A stretch of 64,000 nt of DNA from Leucobacter viscericola (GTDB lineage: Bacteria; Actinomycetota; Actinomycetes; Actinomycetales; Microbacteriaceae): the NCBI RefSeq assembly GCF_011299575.1, contig NZ_CP049863.1, positions 1,736,001-1,800,000 on the forward strand, read 5' to 3'. The position numbers and the translations under genes are program-made. Position 1 is the first letter of the stretch. The number at the start of each line of letters is the position of its first letter. Below the pieces are notes generated by a model. It saw nothing but the letters and a program-made list of their open reading frames with translations, was not told the origin of the DNA and searched no databases. This document shows positions 9,293-16,459 of the stretch, piece after piece.

Positions 9293-10174
9293 GTGTGCCG
9301 TTGGATCGCGTATCTCGGGGCTCCGATCCCCATCGAAGACGTGCTGGTGAAGCCCAATCACTCCCTGATTGACCAGAGTCTGCTCGCGCGCGATCTCTTT
9401 CTCCCGCACGACCAAGAATCCGCACAGTTCAGACGTCATGCCTTCCCGACGAACGGGGACGGCTTTGGCCTCGCGTGGTCTGGCCGCGCGGGCGCGCTCG
9501 GCCAGTATCGTCAGATCGAACCGGCGTGGGGAAGCCAGAATCTGCGCCATCTCGCCGCACAGATCGAATCGGGATGTTTCCTGGCGCACGTCAGATCGGC
9601 GCCAACCGGCACGATCTCGGAGCAAAACTGCCACCCTTTTGTGCACGACGGTTGGATGTTTCAGCACAACGGCGAGGTCAACGGGTTTGCTGCGCTCAAG
9701 AGAGATCTCACCTTCGATGTGCTGCCGGAGCTGTACCCGTCGATTCTGGGCAACGGCGACTCCGAGGTCTGTTTTTATCTCGCGCTGAGCTATGGCCTCG
9801 CGGCCGATCCGGTCACCGCCCTCAGCCGTATGGTCGCTCGTGTCGAGCGGGCGAGAGCCGAGCGCGGGGTCACCGAACCGTTTCGCGCAACGATGTGCGC
9901 GTCAGACGGCACCCAGTTGGTCACACTGCGTTGGATCAGCGACGACGCCAGCGAAGCCGACGCTCCCTCGCTGTTCCACTCCTTTGGCCCAACCACACTG
10001 CACACGGCGGCTGGAGCAAATGAGCCGCTCCCCGCCAATGCGCAACTCGTGGTCTCCGAACCGCTCGAACTGCACTGGAGCCGGCGAACCTGGCATGAAA
10101 TTCCCGCGCGCACGATCGGGGTGTTCAAGCCAAGCGCCGCACCACTCTTCGCCCCGGTCGATCTCGGTTTATAG
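9293..10174 (+). CDS. Class II glutamine amidotransferase
   Basis: A 293-residue Ntn-type glutamine amidohydrolase domain protein. GTG at 9293 is chosen because it puts Cys at residue 2 (CRWIAYLG), which becomes the N-terminal nucleophile after Met removal, and because AGGGGGAAA precedes it; ATG at 9275 would bury this Cys. Other class II motifs visible are HVRSAPTG, NCHPFVHDGWMFQHNG (oxyanion Asn-Gly) and NGDSEVCFYLAL. It resembles YafJ/EgtC-like stand-alone enzymes. No ergothioneine genes are next to it, so the acceptor is unknown. Confidence 0.85.
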   Translation: MCRWIAYLGAPIPIEDVLVKPNHSLIDQSLLARDLFLPHDQESAQFRRHAFPTNGDGFGLAWSGRAGALGQYRQIEPAWGSQNLRHLAAQIESGCFLAHVRSAPTGTISEQNCHPFVHDGWMFQHNGEVNGFAALKRDLTFDVLPELYPSILGNGDSEVCFYLALSYGLAADPVTALSRMVARVERARAERGVTEPFRATMCASDGTQLVTLRWISDDASEADAPSLFHSFGPTTLHTAAGANEPLPANAQLVVSEPLELHWSRRTWHEIPARTIGVFKPSAAPLFAPVDLGL

Positions 10175-10177
10175 ATT

Positions 10178-11566
10178 TCAGTCTCTAGATTTCAACTCAA
10201 AGTCATTTGGCCGCCAGGTGCCGTCGAACGCGGCCTCGGTTGGACCGTAGATCCTGAAGTACACAAACCACCCGACACCGGGAATCGTTTGAATCCAGGT
10301 GCCGTCATCGTTCGCGGGAGCGGTCGGGCCGAAGTGAAGCGTGACAGATTCGCCATCAAGATGATCATCCAGCTCGAACAGCGACCTCAACGCGGCCTCA
10401 CCCTGCTCGGTCAATATCTGGCTGCGCGTGCGGGCGTCGTACACAGTTATGCTCCAGAACAGATTACCCGGAACGGGTAGTGGCACCTCGAGCGTGTACT
10501 CCTTGCCACCATCCAGGTATGCACCCGAGCTGTCCCGCGCGCTAAACCAGTAGAGAGAGCCGCCACCCGCGACCCTGCGGAACATCGCCGGCGATGCGGC
10601 GATCGCCTGGTAGAACCAGGTCTCGCGGGCGGTAACGTCGAGCAGGCCGTCGAGCTGAAATAACGCGTTCTCCGGGCGAAGGCTCACCCACTCCCACTGG
10701 CGATCTGGCCAGGCAACACGATCCTCGCGGCGATCCGCGAGTGACTGCACCCGCATCTGTGCGTCGGCCCCCACAGCAGCGCGGTCAAGCACCGCACGCA
10801 CCACTTCATCCTGCGGCATGGGTTGCCCAGCGCGGATACCGAGCTCGGCGAGCTGAGCAACATACGGCGCGTCAGTTTCGGTAGTCCCCTCGATCGTCAG
10901 ATAGTCGCGCAAGTACTCCCAAAACGCCGGAGTGCCCTGTACCCCGTTGGGGCTGGTGTCTTGCGGAATCCCGCTCAGCTCGATCCAGCGCGGCTCTTGC
11001 CACGAGGCTTCAGGATCAAGCGGCGTGACCCGCGTTTCCCGCAGAAGTTCAAGTGCAGCGTCGACATCTCCGTCGACCGGAATAGCGCGCAGCCCAATCA
11101 GCACGTGCCTCGACGCGGCGCGCACCGTGATCGCTCCCTCGACCTCCTTGTGCAGCACTCCTCGCGGCAACACCAGGTACCGGCCTCCCGCACCGGCGTC
11201 GGCACCGGGAATGCCGACGTCGGTCACCCAAGACTGATCAACGTTCAGCATCGAGCCCACGATTGGCCCCGCGGGAATATCAACGAGCATCGGCCCGAGA
11301 TCGAGATCCAGAAACACCGGTGCATACGGGGTATCAGAATTGAGCGTGAGCCCCACCTGCGCCGGTCGTGTATCCATGGTGCCGAAGACTCGGTTGGGAA
11401 GGATCCCGACCTTTTCGCTGCCTCGCAGGATCGCAATCCCCGACACCGCAGGGAAGAAGTGCTTGTAGCAGGTAATTGCCCGCACGAGATCAGAGGCCTC
11501 GTAGGCGACCCGCACCGCATCCGCGTCGGGAAATCCCTCAGGAGTCAGACTCGCTTGTTCACCCAT
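10178..11566 (-). CDS. DUF1254/DUF1214 domain protein
   Basis: A 462-residue protein. The N-terminal third (roughly residues 25-150) is DUF1254-like, with YPHFF-like HFFPAVSG and LNSDTPYAPVFLDL; the C-terminal part (about 345-450) is DUF1214-like, with GNLFWSITVYDARTRSQIL and FGPTAP. The biochemical role of this pair is not known to me. No signal peptide is present with this start, although many relatives are exported. ATG 11566 has GAGGAG four bases upstream; an upstream GTG would add an unlikely 18 residues. The gene is convergent with the amidotransferase, three bases apart. Confidence 0.8.
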   Translation of the reverse strand: MGEQASLTPEGFPDADAVRVAYEASDLVRAITCYKHFFPAVSGIAILRGSEKVGILPNRVFGTMDTRPAQVGLTLNSDTPYAPVFLDLDLGPMLVDIPAGPIVGSMLNVDQSWVTDVGIPGADAGAGGRYLVLPRGVLHKEVEGAITVRAASRHVLIGLRAIPVDGDVDAALELLRETRVTPLDPEASWQEPRWIELSGIPQDTSPNGVQGTPAFWEYLRDYLTIEGTTETDAPYVAQLAELGIRAGQPMPQDEVVRAVLDRAAVGADAQMRVQSLADRREDRVAWPDRQWEWVSLRPENALFQLDGLLDVTARETWFYQAIAASPAMFRRVAGGGSLYWFSARDSSGAYLDGGKEYTLEVPLPVPGNLFWSITVYDARTRSQILTEQGEAALRSLFELDDHLDGESVTLHFGPTAPANDDGTWIQTIPGVGWFVYFRIYGPTEAAFDGTWRPNDFELKSRD

Positions 11567-11731
11567 GATGCTCCTCAGTTTGAGTTGTATAAGGACCAAT
11601 ACCCATCTCGATCCCACCACAGCGCCTCACAAAACAGATCACCCGTTCCGGGCGAAGGCAGTGAATGAAACCTTTCAAACACCGAAATCCCCTCTGTGCA
11701 ATAATCGCAAGAGGATAGTGAAGGAGGGGGC

Positions 11732-12775
11732 ATGCCACTATCAGTTCCTCACGTACTGGTTGTAGATGACGATCCAGATGTTGCACTTCTCGTCAAGACG
11801 CTCCTTGAGCGTCGTGCCGGGTGCACGGTCGAGGTCGCGGCGGACGGGATCACCGCGATAGAACGCGCGGTTGCTTCGCAACCGGATGTTGTGGTGACCG
11901 ACATTGAAATGCCAGGCCTCAACGGCCTGGAACTCGTCGAACAGTTACGGGAGAAGATTCCCGGCGTTCCCATCATCGTGATGACCGCGCACGTCTCGGT
12001 CGACTACGCGGTATCGGCACTGCGCGCGCAGGCAGACGAGTTTCTGACCAAACCCCTCGACAACGCTCGCCTTATCGAAACGGTCAAACGGCTCGCAATC
12101 GAGGGCCGAGGCCGCAGATCCGCTCAGCGCACCCCCGAAACCGTGCTTGCAATTGGCGCTCACCCTGACGATGTGGAGATCGGCGCCGGTGGAATTCTCG
12201 CCGCGCACGCCCACGCGGGTGACAACATCACGATCCTCACGATGTCTCGGGGCGATCGTGGCGGCAATGCAAACGATCGACAGGGTGAATCGCTCGCGGC
12301 AGCCGAACTGCTGGGGGCCAGGCTGTTCCTGAAGGATCTGATCGACACCGAGATCTCTAGCGGAGGCGCAACGGTTCGGCTGATCGAAGAGGTTGTGCAA
12401 GAGGTGCAGCCGACGATCGTTTACACGCACTCCGGCCATGATCGGCACCAGGATCACCGGGCAGTGAGCGAGGCAACAATCGTCGCGACCCGCAAGATCG
12501 GCACGGTCGCCTGCTACCAAAGCCCTTCGGCGACGATCGACTACCGGCCAACGCGCTTTATTCGCATCGAGCAGTTTTTAGACGAAAAGCTCGAGTTGCT
12601 GAAGTGCTACGAGTCGCAGGTGCTGAGCCGCGACTATCTTGCCCCCGACTTTGTCACGGCGACCGCACGCTACTGGACCCGATTCGGCGGCGGCACAGCG
12701 GTAGAACCACTTGAGGTGGTTCGGGAAAGCTCAGAGCTTGCTCGAACCCGCGAACACCTTCGACAGGAGAGTTAA
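11732..12775 (+). CDS. Response-regulator receiver fused to PIG-L deacetylase
   Basis: A 347-residue fusion. Residues 5-122 are a complete CheY-like receiver: acidic cluster VDDDPD (11-15), phospho-acceptor Asp57 in VVTDIEMPG, Thr85 and Lys107 in LTKPL. Residues 136-310 are a PIG-L/LmbE-type zinc deacetylase: AHPDD at 143-147, SRGDRGG, and the second metal motif HSGHDRHQDH at 233-242. PIG-L enzymes remove N-acetyl groups from GlcNAc-containing substrates such as GlcNAc-inositol. All catalytic and phosphorylation residues are present, so deacetylation may be switched by phosphorylation. ATG 11732 follows GAAGGAGGGGG. It is the first gene of an eight-gene overlapping operon ending with a histidine kinase. 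Confidence 0.92.
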   Translation: MPLSVPHVLVVDDDPDVALLVKTLLERRAGCTVEVAADGITAIERAVASQPDVVVTDIEMPGLNGLELVEQLREKIPGVPIIVMTAHVSVDYAVSALRAQADEFLTKPLDNARLIETVKRLAIEGRGRRSAQRTPETVLAIGAHPDDVEIGAGGILAAHAHAGDNITILTMSRGDRGGNANDRQGESLAAAELLGARLFLKDLIDTEISSGGATVRLIEEVVQEVQPTIVYTHSGHDRHQDHRAVSEATIVATRKIGTVACYQSPSATIDYRPTRFIRIEQFLDEKLELLKCYESQVLSRDYLAPDFVTATARYWTRFGGGTAVEPLEVVRESSELARTREHLRQES

Positions 12776-13764
12776 TGACCACTCGCGTACTGGTTACAGG
12801 CGCTGGCGGGCCAGCGGGAGTTGCAGTGATTCGATCGCTCCTCAAGCGATCCGACCTCACCGTGTTTGCGGCTGACATGGACGGGTGGGCAAGTGGCTTG
12901 TACCTGGTGCCCGCTGAGCAGCGCAGGCTCGTGCCGCCCGGCCGTGATGACGATTTTGTGCCCGCCCTCAGCCGTTTGGTCGCAGAGGATCAACTAGACC
13001 TCGTCATCTCGACGGTCGACGTTGAGTTGCTCGCCGTGGTTGACCGCCGCGACGAACTCGCACCGGCGATATTGGCAGCACCATCTGCCGAGACCCTGCA
13101 GGTATCGCTCGACAAGCTTGCGCTCGCGGAACGCTGCGCGGCCACAGGACGCGCTCCCCGCACGGTGCTCGCGGGGCCCGACGCGCTCGCTGTCGATTGG
13201 GAATTCCCCGCGTTTGCGAAGCCCCGCCAGGGTGCGGGCAGCCGCGGGATTCGTATGGTTCAGGATCGCGCGGCGCTCGAGGCGCTGCCGCTTGATGAGG
13301 GCCTGATTGTGCAAGATTTGCTGCCGGGTGAGGAGTACTCGGTCGATGTGATCGCCGACGCCTCTGGCAGCGTGGTCGCGGCGGTACCTCGCACCCGCGC
13401 ACGGGTCGATTCGGGTGTTGCGATCGCTGGCCGCACACTGCACGATCCCGAGCTCCAAGAGACGGCGGCGGCTGTTGCTGAGGCCATCGGGCTTGTCGGA
13501 GTGGCAAATGTGCAGCTGCGACGGGACCGCGCGGGCCGCCCGATGCTGCTCGAAGTGAACCCTCGGTTTCCTGGCGCACTCCCCCTCACCATTGCAGCCG
13601 GGGTCGATATTCCCTCGCTCGTGGTCGACCTGTTTCTCGGCAAGGCCATTCCCGCGAATGTGCCGTTCGCGGAGATCGCGACCGTGAGGTTTCTCGAAGA
13701 CGTCATCATCGAGGTCGACGAGGTGCTGGAGTCAGCCCATGCGGGGCACCAGGACGAGTTATGA
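12775..13764 (+). CDS. ATP-grasp ligase (carbamoyl-phosphate-synthase-like)
   Basis: A 329-residue ATP-grasp protein. The N-terminus has a Rossmann-like start VLVTGAGGPAGVAVIRSL, the middle has FAKPRQGAGSRGI (ATP-binding Lys and Gly-rich loop) and LIVQDLLPGEEYSVDV, and the end has MLLEVNPRFPGALPL with the Mg-binding Glu/Asn. ATP-grasp enzymes join a carboxylate to an amine or thiol through an acyl-phosphate. Its start overlaps the PIG-L stop by one base (TAATG). If the PIG-L domain exposes an amine, this enzyme could acylate it; this is inference from order only. Confidence 0.88.
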   Translation: MTTRVLVTGAGGPAGVAVIRSLLKRSDLTVFAADMDGWASGLYLVPAEQRRLVPPGRDDDFVPALSRLVAEDQLDLVISTVDVELLAVVDRRDELAPAILAAPSAETLQVSLDKLALAERCAATGRAPRTVLAGPDALAVDWEFPAFAKPRQGAGSRGIRMVQDRAALEALPLDEGLIVQDLLPGEEYSVDVIADASGSVVAAVPRTRARVDSGVAIAGRTLHDPELQETAAAVAEAIGLVGVANVQLRRDRAGRPMLLEVNPRFPGALPLTIAAGVDIPSLVVDLFLGKAIPANVPFAEIATVRFLEDVIIEVDEVLESAHAGHQDEL

Positions 13765-14477
13765 CCGCTGCGATTCTGCGCGGTGACCATCACGTCCACT
13801 CAACCTTTTCTGATGACGCGGTCTCAACGCTCCAAGAAAATGTTGCCGCAGCGGTGGCTGCCGGTCTTGATACCGTGCGGCTCGTCGATCACGTTCGCAG
13901 CAGCACCGACTGGGTGCCGGAGTACCTCGCGGCGGTACACGCGCTGCAGATCCCTGACGGGTTGACGGTGCTCACCGGAGTGGAAACCAAGGTGCTCGAT
14001 GTTTCTGGAGCGCTAGACCTGCCCGCGTTGCCAGCCGGGATCGACCGGATTCTGATCGCTGACCACCAGTTCCCAAGCAGCGAGGGTCCCCTCTCACCGA
14101 GCACGGTCACCGAGCGACTCGCAGCGGGCTGGTCAGTCGAAGATGCACTCGACGACCTGGTCACCTCGCTGGTCCAAGCGATGCAACGCCACCCGGGCAA
14201 TCAACTCGCGCACTGCTTCTCAATCCTCCCGAAGGTTGGCCTCAGCGAGGCTCAGCTCGGCGGCGAGCGCCTCCAACTGTGGGCAGAGACCGCCGCGGCC
14301 ACCGATACCTTTGTTGAGGTCAATGAGAAGTGGGGCTGCCCGGAGCCCGCGACGCTTGCAGCGCTGCGGCGATCCGGAGCCACCCTCGTCGCCTCAACCG
14401 ACAGCCACCGCGCGGAAGACGTTGGTCGCTACCGCCGCGTGCCCGAGATGCTGGAGGCTGTGAGCGCGCATGGGTGA
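13761..14477 (+). CDS. PHP-domain phosphoesterase
   Basis: A 238-residue PHP-superfamily metal hydrolase, similar to histidinol-phosphatase/YcdX-type proteins. Metal motifs are in order: DHHVHSTFSDDA (residues 8-19), LVDHV, TGVETKVLD, IADHQFP, FVEVNEKWGCP and ASTDSHRAEDVG near the C-terminus, so the metal site looks intact. It starts in the ATGA overlap with the ATP-grasp stop and overlaps the next gene by 8 bases. It has no polymerase or HisN context, so the substrate is probably a phosphorylated intermediate of the operon pathway; this is inference. Confidence 0.85.
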   Translation: MTAAILRGDHHVHSTFSDDAVSTLQENVAAAVAAGLDTVRLVDHVRSSTDWVPEYLAAVHALQIPDGLTVLTGVETKVLDVSGALDLPALPAGIDRILIADHQFPSSEGPLSPSTVTERLAAGWSVEDALDDLVTSLVQAMQRHPGNQLAHCFSILPKVGLSEAQLGGERLQLWAETAAATDTFVEVNEKWGCPEPATLAALRRSGATLVASTDSHRAEDVGRYRRVPEMLEAVSAHG

Positions 14478-15957
14478 CTCGAACTGGCCACAGGTAGTGC
14501 TCATCATCTTTCTGCTGGTGTGCGTCTTTCTCGGCACAACACCGGTGTTGAATACCGCGCTCCAGTTTTTGGTGCTGCCGTTTCACGCCGTAAAGAATCA
14601 CTATCGCCATGCGGCACCCTACTTTCCGAACGTCGCGGTGATCGTGCCCGCCTGGAACGAGGCGCTTGTGATCGGGGCCTCGATTGATCGGCTTCTAACC
14701 CTGGGGTACCCGCCTGAGCGTCTGCGTATTTACGTGGTGGACGACGCGTCGACCGATGACACCCCCGCCGTTGTGCTCGGTAAGGCCGCCGAGCACCCCG
14801 GCCGCGTGTTTCATCTGCGCCGCGACGTCGGCGGCGAGGGCAAAGCGCACACGCTGAACCACGGCATCTCACGAGTGCTCGCGGAGCCGTGGGCGGAAGC
14901 CATCCTCATCATGGATGCCGACGTCATTTTCGCGCGTGACTCACTCCGCAAGATGACCCGACACCTTGCGGACGAGCGGGTCGGCGCCGTAACCGCCTAC
15001 ATCGCCGAGGGGAGTGAGGATCGCAACTACCTCACCCGGTTTATCGGTGTGGAGTACATCATCGCCCAGCTCGCATCGCGTCGCGCGCAGAACGTGCTCG
15101 GCGCAATCGCGTGCCTCGCTGGTGGAGCGCAACTGCACTCACGCGCGAACCTCGAGGCAATCGGTGGCAGGATCCCAACCGGCACACTCGCCGAAGACAC
15201 GATGACAACCTTCGAGAGCCAACTCAAGGGCCGCCGCATGGTGTTCGAGCCGCACGCGAAGGTGTACGCGGAAGAACCCCGCTCTTTGGATGCGCTGTGG
15301 AAACAGCGCCTCCGCTGGGCGCGCGGCAACGTGCAGCTGACTTCGATCTACAAGCGGCTGTGGTTTCGACCAAGCCGCACCCATCACCTCGGCAGCATTC
15401 CGTTTGGTCTGAGCTGGTTCAGCATCCTGCTGCTGCCAGCCTGGATGTTGCTCGCGTCGTTCTCCCTGCTCGCGCTGCTCCTCATGGATACCAACATCGA
15501 CGAGGTGGCCTTCCGCTTCACCTGGATCGTCGCAGCCTGCACCTACATCTTTTCGATGGTGTTTTCTGTGCAGTTGGATCCCGCGCACGGCCTCAGGTCT
15601 TGGCGAGAGGCGCTGCTGTTTCCCGGGGTGGGTGCCATGCTCGTGATGGCCATTGCGATTTTCCCGAGAACCTCCGGTCTTGCGATGACAGATCTCTTCG
15701 GAAACACCTCAGAGCAGAGCCGGTTTGCCTTTACGATCCTGCTCTACCTGTGGGGTCCCGTCTCAATGCTGGGCGCCTGGGTTGCGCGCCTCGTTGAGCG
15801 TTTGCCGGGCGGGCGATTCTTCACGGGATTACTCATTTACTTTTTCGGATACGGATCACTGCTGTGCGCGATTACAGTTGACTCATACATAAAGGAATGG
15901 CGCCGCGCCGACGCCTCCTGGGTGAAGACCGAGAAAGTGGGAAGGGTCGTCTCATGA
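14470..15957 (+). CDS. Processive family 2 glycosyltransferase, membrane-bound
   Basis: A 495-residue membrane glycosyltransferase of the PgaC/NodC/cellulose-synthase type. A hydrophobic segment lies at residues 8-38. The GT2 core has VIVPAWNEA, Asp91-Asp92 in VVDDASTDD, DAD at 149-151, the acceptor-site LAED (Asp243) and QRLRWARG at 279-286, which marks processive synthases. About five more membrane segments follow (315-480). It should polymerise a UDP- or GDP-sugar and export the chain. A PIG-L deacetylase in the same operon recalls poly-GlcNAc synthase/deacetylase pairs. It overlaps both neighbours. Confidence 0.9.
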   Translation: MGDSNWPQVVLIIFLLVCVFLGTTPVLNTALQFLVLPFHAVKNHYRHAAPYFPNVAVIVPAWNEALVIGASIDRLLTLGYPPERLRIYVVDDASTDDTPAVVLGKAAEHPGRVFHLRRDVGGEGKAHTLNHGISRVLAEPWAEAILIMDADVIFARDSLRKMTRHLADERVGAVTAYIAEGSEDRNYLTRFIGVEYIIAQLASRRAQNVLGAIACLAGGAQLHSRANLEAIGGRIPTGTLAEDTMTTFESQLKGRRMVFEPHAKVYAEEPRSLDALWKQRLRWARGNVQLTSIYKRLWFRPSRTHHLGSIPFGLSWFSILLLPAWMLLASFSLLALLLMDTNIDEVAFRFTWIVAACTYIFSMVFSVQLDPAHGLRSWREALLFPGVGAMLVMAIAIFPRTSGLAMTDLFGNTSEQSRFAFTILLYLWGPVSMLGAWVARLVERLPGGRFFTGLLIYFFGYGSLLCAITVDSYIKEWRRADASWVKTEKVGRVVS

Positions 15958-16115
15958 ACGAACAATCCTCACAGGCGAAACATGGCACAGACGAGATCAC
16001 TCGCGACGAGATCACTCGCGACGCTCGCAAAGAGCTGTGGCTGATCCCGCAGGCCTTGCTGGCGTTTGCCGTTGTCGCCGCCATCGCCATCGTGCGTGAG
16101 CTGGTGCTGCGATGA
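15954..16115 (+). CDS. 53-residue single-pass membrane protein
   Basis: A very small protein that I do not recognise as a family. It has a hydrophilic N-terminal half containing the duplicated TRDEITRDEITRD-like segment, then a single hydrophobic helix (about LIPQALLAFAVVAAIAIV) ending in RELVLR. The start ATG lies in an ATGA overlap with the glycosyltransferase stop, and its own stop overlaps the following regulator start in the same way, so translation coupling strongly supports it as real. An upstream in-frame start exists but lies inside the glycosyltransferase. A perfect 15-base tandem duplication at 15990-16019 causes the repeated residues. It may be a synthase accessory subunit. Confidence 0.7.
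   Translation: MNEQSSQAKHGTDEITRDEITRDARKELWLIPQALLAFAVVAAIAIVRELVLR
15990..16019 (+). repeat. Perfect 15-base tandem duplication inside a small gene
   Basis: The unit GACGAGATCACTCGC occurs twice without mismatch, followed by a partial third GACG-CTCGC. It is in frame and adds five residues (DEITR) to the small membrane protein. A perfect copy suggests recent slippage. Confidence 0.9.
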
Positions 16116-16459
16116 ATGCCCGCCCGCTCGCCCTTGTTGTCGAAGACAGCGACGATCAGTCTGCGCTGCTGCGGCACCTCCTCGAGCGTCAGGGGTACGA
16201 GGTCTTCAGCGCTCCCAACGCAGAGGTGGCCGTGGCCGCGTTTGTGAATATCGAGCCGCGCGTTGCGATACTCGACCTTCGCCTGCCTGGAATGAGTGGC
16301 ACGGAGTGCGCCCGTCTCGTGCGGGAGCGGTTTCCCGATTGCTTCATCATCGTCAGTTCCGTTCTCGACGCGGCAGACTACCCCGCAGCTGACGCGGCCC
16401 TGCCAAAGCCGATTACGGGCGCTGATCTGCGAAAGCTACTCGAGGGGCTCGCTCCGTGA
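16112..16459 (+). CDS. Stand-alone response regulator (CheY-like)
   Basis: A 115-residue single-domain receiver. The acidic pair is Glu11-Asp12 in VVEDSDD, the phospho-acceptor is Asp55 in AILDLRLPG, the Ser/Thr site is in IIVSSVLDA and the Lys in LPKPI. There is no output domain, so it works by protein contact or as a phosphate sink or relay. It starts in an ATGA overlap with the small membrane protein and overlaps the histidine kinase by 4 bases, so it is probably a partner of that kinase and may compete with, or relay to, the receiver fused to PIG-L. Confidence 0.9.
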   Translation: MNARPLALVVEDSDDQSALLRHLLERQGYEVFSAPNAEVAVAAFVNIEPRVAILDLRLPGMSGTECARLVRERFPDCFIIVSSVLDAADYPAADAALPKPITGADLRKLLEGLAP

